DNA of 34,739 nt. Source: Ignavibacteria bacterium UBA961 (GTDB lineage: Bacteria; Bacteroidota; Ignavibacteria; Kapaibacteriales; UBA961). The notes under the pieces are model-generated. The model was given only the letters and a program-made list of their open reading frames with translations. It did not search any database and was not told the origin of the DNA. Position numbers and translations under genes: made by a program. Shown one piece after another: positions 1 to 9,200 of the stretch (its first letter is position 1; every line of letters begins with the position of its first letter). The stretch covers positions 1-34,739 of the forward strand of contig DBCJ01000090.1 in NCBI GenBank assembly GCA_002293005.1, written 5' to 3'.

Positions 1-881
1 AGAATGGCATCAACATCTGTTTGTTCACGAAGCGGTGGATTCATTTTGGCATGAGTTCCGTGCACTTTGATTGCATCATGTGTAAACATGAAATGATGTG
101 GCGTTACCTCACATGTCACTCTTTGTCCCCTGGCTTTTGCCTCACGGACCAATTGCACACTACCTTTTGTACTCATATGTGACACATGATAACGACGATT
201 GCCACAATATAAAGCCAATTGGATATCACGATTGACAATCAACTCTTCTGCAATTGATGGATATCCTTTCACACCCAATTCTGCGGAAATACTGCCTTCA
301 TGCATCACAAAATCTTTTGTCATGGAATGCTCTTCGCAATGTTGCGTCAGCAAACCATCGAATGGAGCCAGATATTCGAAGGCTCTACGCATCATTTCAG
401 GTGATTCAACACATGAACCATCATCGGAAAACATCACGGCTCCGGATTCCATGAGCTCGATCATCGGAGTGAGCTGCTCGCCATTACGACCAATCGTGGT
501 TGCCGCACAAATGTGGACATCCACAATATTTCCGTGAGCTTTATTCTTGATATACTCAAGTGTGATTTTACTGTCAATGGCTGGCTGCGTATTCGGCATG
601 CAGACAATATCGGTAAAACCTCCATTGGCTGCGGCAGCAGTTCCTGTGGCGATTGTTTCTTTATACTCTTGGCCGGGCTCGCGAAGATGAACATGCATAT
701 CCACGAATCCAGGTGCTGCAATCATATCTATTGCATCAATGACAATGCAATCATTCGAAGGTTTGAATGATTCATCCGGATAGGATATATGCCCTGTTTC
801 ATCAATGAGAAGATTGCAAGTGATGTCAATATTCTCGAGTGGACTTATGACATGAATGTTTTGGAAGAAATACTTATTCAT
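1..881 (-). CDS. pyrC: Dihydroorotase, class I (partial, C-terminus beyond window)
   Basis: Dihydroorotase cyclises N-carbamoyl-aspartate to dihydroorotate in cytoplasmic pyrimidine synthesis. Reading the minus strand from the ATG at 881 gives an open frame to the window edge, about 293 residues. The N-terminal strands lead to HVHLREPG (zinc-binding His63 and His65), then CMPNT near residue 94, FSDDG (the acidic bridging residue of class I enzymes) and a TQHCEEHS segment with a further metal His. These are the standard metal-site landmarks of the amidohydrolase family, and their order matches class I bacterial DHOases. The start overlaps the end of rnhB by 8 bp, so it is the last visible gene of the PTPS-folE-rnhB-pyrC operon. 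A catalytically inactive PyrC-like partner is less likely because the visible metal ligands are intact. The missing part should hold the remaining active-site residues. Confidence 0.93.
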   Translation of the reverse strand, partial: MNKYFFQNIHVISPLENIDITCNLLIDETGHISYPDESFKPSNDCIVIDAIDMIAAPGFVDMHVHLREPGQEYKETIATGTAAAANGGFTDIVCMPNTQPAIDSKITLEYIKNKAHGNIVDVHICAATTIGRNGEQLTPMIELMESGAVMFSDDGSCVESPEMMRRAFEYLAPFDGLLTQHCEEHSMTKDFVMHEGSISAELGVKGYPSIAEELIVNRDIQLALYCGNRRYHVSHMSTKGSVQLVREAKARGQRVTCEVTPHHFMFTHDAIKVHGTHAKMNPPLREQTDVDAI

Positions 882-1506
882 TCTGAATGATCTTTCCAAG
901 GAATGTGTTGCGATGATATTCCGAAGGACCATGGATCTGTATTGCTTTTCGATGCTCTGCGGTTCCATATCCTTTGTTTTTCGCAAAATAATAAAGTGAA
1001 CCGACTTTTGAGTCGATTTCCTTCATTATTCTATCCCTTGTCACCTTTGCAATGATGGATGCAGCTGCAATTGAGAAGCAATGATGATCACCCTTGATGA
1101 TTGTAGTGAATGGAATGGTTGGATGCTCGAAATAATTGCCATCTATCAAAGCATGAACATTGGAACGATAGATGTCTTCAAGAGCCTTGGTCATTGCCAA
1201 TCTTGTGGCAATTCGAATATTGACTCGATCAATTTGTTCATGATCGATTATACCTATTCCAATGCAAATTGCTTGCTGATAAATCTTTTCAAAGAGAAAT
1301 TCTCTCTTTTCTTCGGAAAGAACTTTGGAGTCTCTACAACCCAGATCATTATCTGTGTTTTGTGGGAAGATAACAGCCGCCGATACCACGGGTCCTGCAA
1401 GTGAACCTCTTCCCGCTTCATCTATGCCGGCCACTAATAGACCCTCAGACCAAAATTCTTTCTCAAGTTCATTTCCTGGAATGAATATGGTCTTTCTCTG
1501 TTTCAT
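874..1506 (-). CDS. rnhB: Ribonuclease HII
   Basis: RNase HII cleaves the RNA strand of RNA-DNA hybrids and starts removal of single ribonucleotides misincorporated in DNA. The 210-residue protein has the usual family length. The signature AGIDEAGRGSLAGPVV contains the catalytic Asp29-Glu30 pair; IDGN at 121-124 carries a further catalytic Asp, and KGD followed by SIAAASIIAKVTRDR is the strongly conserved segment of the family. The ATG shares one base with the folE stop (TGATG arrangement), which supports this start and translational coupling. It lies between folE and pyrC in a compact minus-strand operon. Nothing appears truncated. Confidence 0.96.
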   Translation of the reverse strand: MKQRKTIFIPGNELEKEFWSEGLLVAGIDEAGRGSLAGPVVSAAVIFPQNTDNDLGCRDSKVLSEEKREFLFEKIYQQAICIGIGIIDHEQIDRVNIRIATRLAMTKALEDIYRSNVHALIDGNYFEHPTIPFTTIIKGDHHCFSIAAASIIAKVTRDRIMKEIDSKVGSLYYFAKNKGYGTAEHRKAIQIHGPSEYHRNTFLGKIIQNE

Positions 1507-2249
1507 CAGCGGATCAATGTGAGAAATTCATTTCGCAATGGTAATTCATCACGAAGACTTCCTCGCATGACTGATGTGACCATCGATGCCTTGTCTTCTG
1601 ATTCATTGACACCTCTTGCAATCATGCAATAATGCTTTGATTCTATCACTACGCCAAGGGCTTTGGGCTTGATGATGTCTTCAATGAAATCTGCAATCTG
1701 CTCACCCAATTCTTCCTGTATCTGACCTCTTCTTGAAAACCATTCCACAATGCGTGAAAGCTTGGATAAACCAAGTACATGATCACCGGGAATATATCCA
1801 ATCGCACATGTTCCTGAAATCGGTTGCCAATGATGAGAGCACACAGACATCACCGTGATATTCCTGCTGATGATCAATTCATCAACTTGTTTCCTATTGG
1901 GGAATACAGTGATTTTTGGAGCAGCTTCAAATCTACCGGCGAATAATTCATTGACCCACATTTTGGCTAGTCGATGAGGTGTATTCATGCTATTTGGATC
2001 ATTGCGATCGATGCGAAGAATATTAAAAATATCACCGAATTTCTCAGTGAGTTCCTCGATCATCATGTCTCTTTCTTCTCTGGCGACAGGAAGATTACCA
2101 TTTGCATCAAATAATTGGGCACCTTGTTCATTTACCTTAGGAAAGAAATCTTTGACAAATTCATGTATCAAAGAGTCCGATACAGCTATATCGCCCATTG
2201 CTTCACGAGTTGCTTTCATGAGGGGTGATTGTTGACCATTTTTTTTCAT
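1506..2249 (-). CDS. folE: GTP cyclohydrolase I
   Basis: This enzyme converts GTP to 7,8-dihydroneopterin triphosphate, the entry to folate, tetrahydrobiopterin and queuosine-type pterin pathways. The 247-residue protein has an N-terminal extension of about 60 residues before the catalytic core. Core landmarks are NTPHRLAKMW (about 89-98), VCSHHWQPISG with zinc ligands Cys137 and His140, the GLSKLSRIV helix, and KHYCMIARGV with the third zinc ligand Cys208. The usual RPQ-QERLT segment reads RRGQIQEELGEQIA, a mild variant. It overlaps the upstream PTPS gene by 4 bp (ATGA) and the downstream rnhB by one base. The neighbouring PTPS would act directly on its product, so the two form a pathway pair. 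Confidence 0.94.
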   Translation of the reverse strand: MKKNGQQSPLMKATREAMGDIAVSDSLIHEFVKDFFPKVNEQGAQLFDANGNLPVAREERDMMIEELTEKFGDIFNILRIDRNDPNSMNTPHRLAKMWVNELFAGRFEAAPKITVFPNRKQVDELIISRNITVMSVCSHHWQPISGTCAIGYIPGDHVLGLSKLSRIVEWFSRRGQIQEELGEQIADFIEDIIKPKALGVVIESKHYCMIARGVNESEDKASMVTSVMRGSLRDELPLRNEFLTLIR

Positions 2250-2710
2250 GACATTACCTCCCTGTTTAATGCGGATTCATGATTGTATACCGGAATGCTG
2301 ACGGGTTCACCAAAGTATTCCACAAAGTTTTGATCCGATTCGAATAATTTGATGGAATGCAATGTGCCACTCGTAATCTTCGGCTCTAAAATGCTCCAAA
2401 ATCGAATTGCCAGATTTTCTGCTGTGGGAATGATGCCCTGAAGAAAATCGACATCATAATTCAAATGCTTGTGATCGACTTTATCAACAACATTGTCTTC
2501 AATGATATCACGCAGTTTTTTGAGGTCAATTACATAACCAGTTTCCGGATCAGGCATGCCTTTTACTGTAACTTCCAATGTATAATTGTGTCCATGACCG
2601 AGAGGATTATTACATTTGTCAAATATTTGTTCGTTTTTTTCATGTGAAAAGGTTGGATTGAACAAGCGATGTGCTGCGGAAAAATGCATTTTCCTGGTTA
2701 CATAGACCAT
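2246..2710 (-). CDS. 6-pyruvoyl-tetrahydropterin synthase family protein (PTPS/QueD, COG0720)
   Basis: COG0720 enzymes act on dihydroneopterin triphosphate to give 6-pyruvoyl-tetrahydropterin or carboxytetrahydropterin, the QueD reaction of queuosine synthesis. The frame is open up to 2806, but the start at 2710 is chosen because a TAGGAG ribosome-binding site lies 8 bases upstream and the protein then begins MVYVTRKMHFSAAH, the normal family N-terminus (154 residues). Zinc ligands are His14, His39 and His41 (HGHNY); Cys33 is the catalytic cysteine. The Cys-to-HGH spacing is C-x5-HGH, as in mammalian-type PTPS, whereas E. coli QueD has C-x3-HGH. It overlaps folE by 4 bp, its likely substrate source. 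I therefore leave the symbol open: biopterin-type PTPS and QueD are both possible, with the motif favouring the former. Confidence 0.9.
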   Translation of the reverse strand: MVYVTRKMHFSAAHRLFNPTFSHEKNEQIFDKCNNPLGHGHNYTLEVTVKGMPDPETGYVIDLKKLRDIIEDNVVDKVDHKHLNYDVDFLQGIIPTAENLAIRFWSILEPKITSGTLHSIKLFESDQNFVEYFGEPVSIPVYNHESALNREVMS

Positions 2711-2718
2711 TTTCTTGG

Positions 2719-2724
2719 CTCCTA
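2719..2724 (-). promoter_or_regulatory. Ribosome-binding site deciding the PTPS start
   Basis: On the minus strand TAGGAG stands 8 bases before the ATG at 2710. It supports that start over the longer frame beginning at 2806, whose extra 32 residues resemble nothing in the PTPS family. Confidence 0.65.
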
Positions 2725-2781
2725 AAAAAGATTTATGAGTCTTGAAACAGACTTCTATCAAGAATTGTTCCATCAATACGT

Positions 2782-2789
2782 CAAACCTA
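2782..2789 (-). promoter_or_regulatory. Candidate Bacteroidota-type -7 box (TAGGTTTG) for the PTPS-folE-rnhB-pyrC operon
   Basis: The minus strand reads TAGGTTTG, an exact match to the Bacteroidota -7 consensus TAnnTTTG, 71 bases before the PTPS start. A TTGA lies 17 bases further upstream and could serve as the -33 element. It is assigned by motif and position only; the organism's sigma factor preference is inferred. Confidence 0.4.
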
Positions 2790-2790
2790 C

Positions 2791-2798
2791 GAATTTTG
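2791..2798 (+). promoter_or_regulatory. Candidate -7 box (GAATTTTG) for the DUF4292-like/lptD pair
   Basis: GAATTTTG has one mismatch to TAnnTTTG and lies 42 bases before the ATG at 2841, with a TTG about 22 bases upstream. It sits one base from the opposing box of the PTPS operon, so the two divergent promoters would overlap. Evidence is motif and position only. Confidence 0.3.
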
Positions 2799-2840
2799 AT
2801 GTGCATTCAATATATATTCATGAATTTACAAGTACTTATA

Positions 2841-3617
2841 ATGAAAAGTCATACTCATCGCGAGAATTTGGGGAAAACATTATTCATAGCGATACTCCAT
2901 CTATCTTTATTATCAATCACTTATGCCAATGGTTATGAATCGGTTATGAGTGATCAAGCACTATTGCGTAAAGAAAAATTACAGTCTGTTGAACTAGAGG
3001 CAGGACTCTCAGTCACAATACAAGGAGAGACCAATTCTGCTGACTGCATACTGAAGATAGGAGGAAGAGATTCTTTATCAATGGAGATTTCCGGGCCTTT
3101 TGGAATCAGCGTTGCAAGATTATTCGCCGATAAACAGTATTTCTTGTTTCATGACATGTTGCAAGGTAGAGCTATCGAAGGAATTCCAAGTCAGGAACAA
3201 TTGTCCGAAGTCACTTTCATGCCTTTATCATTTGATGATTATGCCTCTCTACTGAGAGCAGAGCCACCCGGAGACCCCTTGACTTTCACCTTGGTTGACA
3301 CCTTCAAAGATTCCACTAAATTATTGTATAAGAGATCTATCTCCGGAAAGACAATGGAATTCATCCTATGCTCCAAAGAAAATGGTATCATCAAAGAATA
3401 TCAAAGGAAAAATCAGGATGGAACGATTGAATTGGCTATGATATATGATGGATATACTCTGATAGACGGAATTGCCATGCCTTCAACAGTAACCTTAAGT
3501 GCACCCATTCGTGGCTTGCAGATGACTGTTTCAGCTGAAAAAATCACGCTCAATGGCTTATTGCCTTCATTGCGTTTTCAACTTCCCTCTTCCATCACAC
3601 CTTTACGCATGGAATGA
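2841..3617 (+). CDS. Exported DUF4292/LolA-like protein upstream of lptD
   Basis: The open frame starts at 2742, but the ATG at 2841 is preferred because it puts a typical signal peptide at the N-terminus: a basic MKSHTHRENLGK start, then a hydrophobic run FIAILHLSLLSITYA with a likely cleavage after it. This gives 258 residues. The mature part is rich in beta-strand patterns, including MEISGPFGISVARLFAD, which resembles the DUF4292/LolA-LolB-like periplasmic fold seen in Bacteroidota. No lipobox cysteine is visible, so it is probably soluble and periplasmic. It ends 7 bases before the lptD start and is surely co-transcribed with it. A role in lipid or LPS handling is inferred only from fold resemblance and position. 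The family call is moderate; the export signal is clear. Confidence 0.72.
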   Translation: MKSHTHRENLGKTLFIAILHLSLLSITYANGYESVMSDQALLRKEKLQSVELEAGLSVTIQGETNSADCILKIGGRDSLSMEISGPFGISVARLFADKQYFLFHDMLQGRAIEGIPSQEQLSEVTFMPLSFDDYASLLRAEPPGDPLTFTLVDTFKDSTKLLYKRSISGKTMEFILCSKENGIIKEYQRKNQDGTIELAMIYDGYTLIDGIAMPSTVTLSAPIRGLQMTVSAEKITLNGLLPSLRFQLPSSITPLRME

Positions 3618-3624
3618 TGCATTC

Positions 3625-6195
3625 ATGATGAATCTTTTCCATCGTTCAGTCTTTGTAATTTCATCATTTCTCTTCATCTGTTTGATGCTTGAGTTACCCT
3701 TGCATGCGCAAACATCCAAGGATTCAAGTGATATACAAATCAAAACCAATAGATCCGGCCTTGATTCAACCGTGACATATACCTCCCGTGACAGCACTGT
3801 TTTTTCACTTAAAAAGAGAACAATGCTTCTAAAGGGTGATGCTGAGATCTCAATCAAAAAACAAAAGCTCAATGCAGAGTCCATAGAAATCGATTTAAAT
3901 GAGTCCATGGTCAAAGCTCAAGGAAAAAAAGATTCAATTGGACTCAAGATTGGATATCCTCGATTTGAAGACAATGGCGAAGAATTCTCAGGAGAAACAA
4001 TCCTCTTTAATCTTGAAACCAAAAAAGGTACAATTACCTACGGAGAGAGTAAGGCCGATGAAGGTGGATTTTATTATGGTTCTAAAGTCAAGAAAAGTTC
4101 TGACAATACCCTCTTTATAGAAAATGGTTGTTATACAACTTGTACGCAACCTCATCCACATTTCTACTTTGGTGCATCGAAAATGAAAGTGGTCACTGAT
4201 GATAGAGTGTTTCTCGACAATATCTCATTTGTAGTCGAAGATGTTCCAATCATCACACTTCCCATTGGTGTTTATGTTCCGAATAAAAGTGGCAGAACTT
4301 CAGGTTTACTTTTCAATATTCCCTATGTATCTACTGTTGATGGCATTGTTGCACAAAATCTCGGATATTTTTGGGCTATCAATGATTATGTGGATGCTCA
4401 ATTCACGGCAGATATATTCAGTAAAACCGGATATCTGTTCCGCAATGTTTGGCGATATGCAATTCAGAATCGTGTCAATGGAAATATCTCCATTGAATAT
4501 GGAAGAAGAAGGTCTGATGCACAATCTGATTATGGCAATAGTTGGAGGATTAACGGTTCGCATCAACAAACCATCAATCCACAATCTCGCATAACAGCAT
4601 CATTCAATGTTGCCACTTCATCGTATATCAATCGCTATGCAAGCAATTTGAATGAAAGACTCACGCAGTCACTATTCTCAAATGCAGGATACTCATCCTC
4701 ATTTGAAAATGGCACAACATTGGGAATCGACATTGCTTCCACGCAAAATATCGTAACGAAAGAATATTCTGTCAATCCAAATGTCACCTATAATGTTCCA
4801 ACATTCTTCCCATTAAAAGGAAGAGTTTCAAGTAATTCTTGGATGAGTGATATCGGTGTTTCTTATTTCGTGCGTGGAGCATTCTCACATAATTCCGTGA
4901 GATCAATTCTCTCTGCAGATCCCCAGAATCCACTTGTGAGAGATACCGTATTCAATGAAAAGAACTCAAGCGTCATTCGACATAATCCTTCTATCAGCAT
5001 TTCTCCAAAACTTGGATATTTTTCAATCACACCAAGTATTTCCTATTCTGAAAATTGGTATTTCAGGACATTGACAAGATCAATGAATCCAAATGATTCC
5101 ACAATAATCGAAACAACCGAAACAAGTTTTACTCCACTTCGAGAAACACAATTCCAAGCTTCAATCGGTATTGGCACTCGCCTGTTCGGACTCATAAAAC
5201 CTCGCATATTCGGATTAAACGCATTGCGTCATACATTCTCACCGACAATTGCATTGTCCTATGTGCCTGAATACTCTTCGCAAAATTCTGAGAATATCAA
5301 GATATATAGAGATTTCAGACAAAATCGCGACATAGAATATTCACGATTCGAAAATGATGGCGGAAGATCTGGCACGAAAGGTTCCACATTCATCAACTAT
5401 GCATTAAGTAATCGTTTTGAGGCAAAAGTCATTCAAAATGATTCTGCAGACAAGAATATCGATCTCTTGCAATTGGATATTTCAGGTTCATATGCAGTAT
5501 CGCTTGATTCCATGCGCTGGAGTGCAATAACAATGGCATTCAGAACACCTTCCATAGGCATGTTCAATTTGAATGGAAATGCAGGATTCACACTCTATGA
5601 TGAAGCGGTAAATCAATTCGGTGCAATGATTCCTATCAATTCTTTACTCATAGAGAATGGGAAAGGACTCGCAAGACTAACAAATGCTTCCATAAATATT
5701 TCAACACAATTTGCATCCGGATCTTTATCAATGGGAGATGGCCAAAATGATTCAACTAATCAAGAATTATGGGGTCCTGCTTCTGATAGATTTGCAGTGA
5801 GAACAATTGCGGATAGAGATGATGTAGATTATTTCGGAGAACGAGGTATTGGAGGACGCCCCTTACATTTCCCATGGTCTGTTTCAACCAGTGTCACTTA
5901 TTATTATGGTGAACCAATCAGAGGAATGATTTCGAGAAGATTCGATGCTCGCGCGGATATTGACATTCGATTGACATCGACATGGAATGTCAAATCTTCA
6001 TTCAGTTATGATTTCATCAATTCCATGCTCGTTGCCCCAAGCATCTCATTGATTAAAGATTTGGATTGCTGGGAATTATCAGCCAACTGGTATCCTACCG
6101 GATTCAATCAAGGTTTCATCATCCGTTTTGCAGCGAAGGCCTCGCAATTGCGAGACCTTCAATTAATCAAGCGGACATTACCCGCATATCGATGA
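3625..6195 (+). CDS. lptD: LPS assembly outer-membrane protein LptD (OstA family)
   Basis: LptD is the outer-membrane beta-barrel that inserts lipopolysaccharide into the outer leaflet. A frame is open from 3553, but two adjacent ATGs at 3625 and 3628 follow the upstream stop and lead directly into a signal peptide ending PLHAQ. The 856-residue protein then has an OstA/LptA-like N-terminal domain (about residues 50-170, with LKGDAEISIKKQKLNAESI), a CYTTC motif at Cys169-Cys173 followed by the conserved PHPHFYF region, and a long barrel of alternating strands. The C-terminus has a CWELSANWYPTGFNQG segment and ends in LRDLQL, both typical of LptD. Cys815 could pair with an N-terminal Cys as in E. 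coli LptD, which is inference. It converges with the oxoglutarate gene, leaving only 7 bases between the stops. It implies a diderm cell with LPS or LOS. Confidence 0.9.
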   Translation: MMNLFHRSVFVISSFLFICLMLELPLHAQTSKDSSDIQIKTNRSGLDSTVTYTSRDSTVFSLKKRTMLLKGDAEISIKKQKLNAESIEIDLNESMVKAQGKKDSIGLKIGYPRFEDNGEEFSGETILFNLETKKGTITYGESKADEGGFYYGSKVKKSSDNTLFIENGCYTTCTQPHPHFYFGASKMKVVTDDRVFLDNISFVVEDVPIITLPIGVYVPNKSGRTSGLLFNIPYVSTVDGIVAQNLGYFWAINDYVDAQFTADIFSKTGYLFRNVWRYAIQNRVNGNISIEYGRRRSDAQSDYGNSWRINGSHQQTINPQSRITASFNVATSSYINRYASNLNERLTQSLFSNAGYSSSFENGTTLGIDIASTQNIVTKEYSVNPNVTYNVPTFFPLKGRVSSNSWMSDIGVSYFVRGAFSHNSVRSILSADPQNPLVRDTVFNEKNSSVIRHNPSISISPKLGYFSITPSISYSENWYFRTLTRSMNPNDSTIIETTETSFTPLRETQFQASIGIGTRLFGLIKPRIFGLNALRHTFSPTIALSYVPEYSSQNSENIKIYRDFRQNRDIEYSRFENDGGRSGTKGSTFINYALSNRFEAKVIQNDSADKNIDLLQLDISGSYAVSLDSMRWSAITMAFRTPSIGMFNLNGNAGFTLYDEAVNQFGAMIPINSLLIENGKGLARLTNASINISTQFASGSLSMGDGQNDSTNQELWGPASDRFAVRTIADRDDVDYFGERGIGGRPLHFPWSVSTSVTYYYGEPIRGMISRRFDARADIDIRLTSTWNVKSSFSYDFINSMLVAPSISLIKDLDCWELSANWYPTGFNQGFIIRFAAKASQLRDLQLIKRTLPAYR
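6135..6160. repeat. Near-perfect inverted repeat in the 3' end of lptD
   Basis: GAAGGCCTCGC and GCGAGACCTTC form an 11-bp stem with one mismatch around an AATT loop, inside the lptD coding sequence and about 35 bases before its stop. No T-run follows on either strand, so it is not a standard intrinsic terminator. Its place at the junction of two convergent genes makes a role in 3'-end protection or transcript separation possible. Confidence 0.5.
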
Positions 6196-6202
6196 TTCAA
6201 CT

Positions 6203-9200
6203 TTATTGAAAAGCAATTGCCAAGAATTGCTGTTTTTCATATTCATGTTTCTTACCAAAACCTGTTGCCGGACTCGCAGCTTCAGGTCTACCCGCATAAG
6301 ACAAAGATTGACCATTACCAAGTACTTCCATGAGTCTCGGTGCTATGAAGAACCATGAGCCTTGATTCTTTGGTTCTTCCTGTACCCAAACAATACTCTT
6401 TGCATTTGAATAAGTGGCAAGAATATCTCGAGCGACATCATCTTTGAATGGATACAATTGCTCAACTCTGATGATGGCAACCGATTGCTCCTTATGAAGC
6501 TTTGCTCTTTCATTCATTAAGTCATAATACACTTTACCTGTGCAGATCAAAACCTTTTCAACAGAATTGGGATTTGCAATATTATTATCATTCAAAATTT
6601 CACTGAATGAAGAAACAAGCAAATCGTTCAATACAGAAATAGGCTTACGCAATATCTCTTTGGGTGACATCACAATCATTGGCTTGCGATATGGAGCCTT
6701 GACTTGTCTGCGTAATGCATGGAAATACTGAGCAGGTGTGGTAAAGTTGCACACAATCATATTATTCTCTGCACAAAGCTGAAGAAAGCGTTCCAATCTA
6801 GCGCTGGAATGCTCAGGGCCTTGTCCTTCATAACCATGAGGCAAAAGCAATGTAAGATTTGAATGCTGACCCCATTTTGCTTCGGAACTACTGATGAATT
6901 GATCGATAACCGCTTGTGCTCCATTGACAAAATCACCGAATTGTGCTTCCCACAAAGTAAGACCATTCACAAGTATGGTGGAATAACCGAATTCAAATCC
7001 AAGAACGGCAACTTCTGAAAGTGGACTATTGAAGATTCGAAGTTTTCCTTGATCATTAGACAAAGAATTGAGTAGAATCAATTCTTCTTCTGTTTGAAAA
7101 TCCCTCAATATTGCATGTCGATGACTGAATGTTCCGCGACCGCAATCTTGACCACTCATGCGAATATCATGTCCTTCCAATAGAAGCGAACCAAATGCAA
7201 GAGCTTCACACATAGCCCAATCGAGGGCAGGTTGCTCGGATTCAAGCATATGCGAACGCTTATTGAGTAAATCTATGACTTTGGGATTCGCAGTGAATCC
7301 TTGAGGAACAGTTGAAATTGACTTTGCTATTGCGTGTAAGATATGTGGTTCAACTTTTGTGTTCACGGTTGCAAACACATCAGCTCCTGCATAAGGATTA
7401 TGCACTTTTGAATTAACTGAATTTCTAGCTGAGAATGCTGAATTCAATTCTTCCTTCACTTCACCAATGATTGTATTCAATTCTTCTTCAGTAAATACAC
7501 CACCTGCCTTGAGTGATTGTGCATATCTCACACGAACAGGAACTTGCGCTTTGATTTTTTTATAGAGAAGAGGCTGAGTGTAACTCGGTTCATCAGTTTC
7601 ATTGTGACCATATTTGCGATAACAGAATAAGTCAACAATGACATCATCATTGAACTTTTGTCGATATTCAAATGCAAACATGGCTGCAATGCGTACTGCC
7701 TCAGGATCATCTCCATTCACATGAATGATTGGAACTTGAAGCATCTTAGCAATATCACTAGCATATGGAGTGGATCTTCCATCATCGGGTGATGTTGTGA
7801 AGCCAATTTGATTATTGATAATCACATGAATTGTCCCACCCGTTTTATAACCTGCAAGGCGGGATAAATTCAATGTTTCAGGTACTACGCCTTGACCGGC
7901 AAATGCGGCGTCTCCGTGCACGAGAATGGGTAGATGAGAATCACAGTCTGTATCTCCGATCAAATCATCCAATGCTCTTGCAATACCTTCAACTACAGGA
8001 TTCACTGCTTCCAAGTGACTTGGATTCGGAGCCAGCATGACGCTTACCTGTTCGCCGGTTCTGGAAGTATATAATCCTGTTGCACCTAGATGATATTTCA
8101 CATCACCTGAACCTTCAAATGAATTAGGGTCATAATTGCCTTCAAATTCATCGAAGATCTTATCGTATGGTTTATTCAAAATATTTGCAAGCACATTTAA
8201 GCGACCACGATGGGCCATGCCAATCACAACACCTTTTATTGAGTCTTTGGACGATAATTCCAAAGTCTTTTCGAGGAATGTGATTGTTGTTTCACCACCT
8301 TCAAGTGAAAAGCGCTTCGAGCCAAGATACTTTGTATGTAAATATTGTTCGAATTGTTCGGCTTTTGTAAGATGCTTATAAATATGCAGGCGCTGTTCTT
8401 TTGAGAATTGATAAGAAAAGCGAGTGGGTTCAACCCATTTCTGAATAAAGCGTTCTTTCACGGGATCTTGAACATGCATATATTCAATTCCCAGTTTACC
8501 GCAATAGGTATCATGGAGAATATCAATAATGTCACGAAGCGTCGCGCGATTTATTCCACCGATTCCACCAGTGTCAAACTCGCGATCCAAATCCCATATA
8601 GTGAAACCATAAGCCGCCGGATCCAATTCAGGATAATAATAGGCTTGTAAACCAAGTGGGTTAACATCTGCAAGGAAATGTCCACGCACCCTATATGCAT
8701 TGATGAGCTGAGCAACACGAGATTCTTTGTCGAGTGATTCGATTTCATCTTGTGACATGAATGGATTGATGCGATTGTCTTTCTGCCAACGCACCGGCTC
8801 AAATGGAATATGTAGATTGGCAAAGATCTGATCATAAAAATGTTCTTCGCCAAGAACCAATTTATGAACATATGCCAAGAATTCTCCGGATTCTGCACCT
8901 TGAATGATGCGATGATCATATGTGCTTGTGACAGTCAATACTTTGCTAATTGCAAGTGTTGAAAGAACATCCGGCATCACTGCCTGAAACTCCGCCGGAT
9001 AATCAATTGATCCGGTGGCAATGATGAGTCCTTGACCTTCCATTAGTCTTGGAACCGAAGACACAGTACCGATAGTACCGGGATTCGTCAATGAAATGGA
9101 AGCACCGGATAAGTCATCAACAGTAAGTTTATTGTTTCTTGCTTTTGAGATTAATCCATCATATTCGGTGCAAAAATCCGTGAATGTCATTTGTTGTGCA

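Noticed and set aside
199..770. Plus-strand and minus-strand open frames of 66-112 codons over pyrC
   Set aside because: They are shadows of the dihydroorotase frame, which shows clear motifs throughout and is only missing a stop because it leaves the window.
2711..2806. Longer PTPS start at 2806
   Set aside because: The extra residues are not family-like, and a good ribbon of evidence (TAGGAG site and normal N-terminus) supports the start at 2710.
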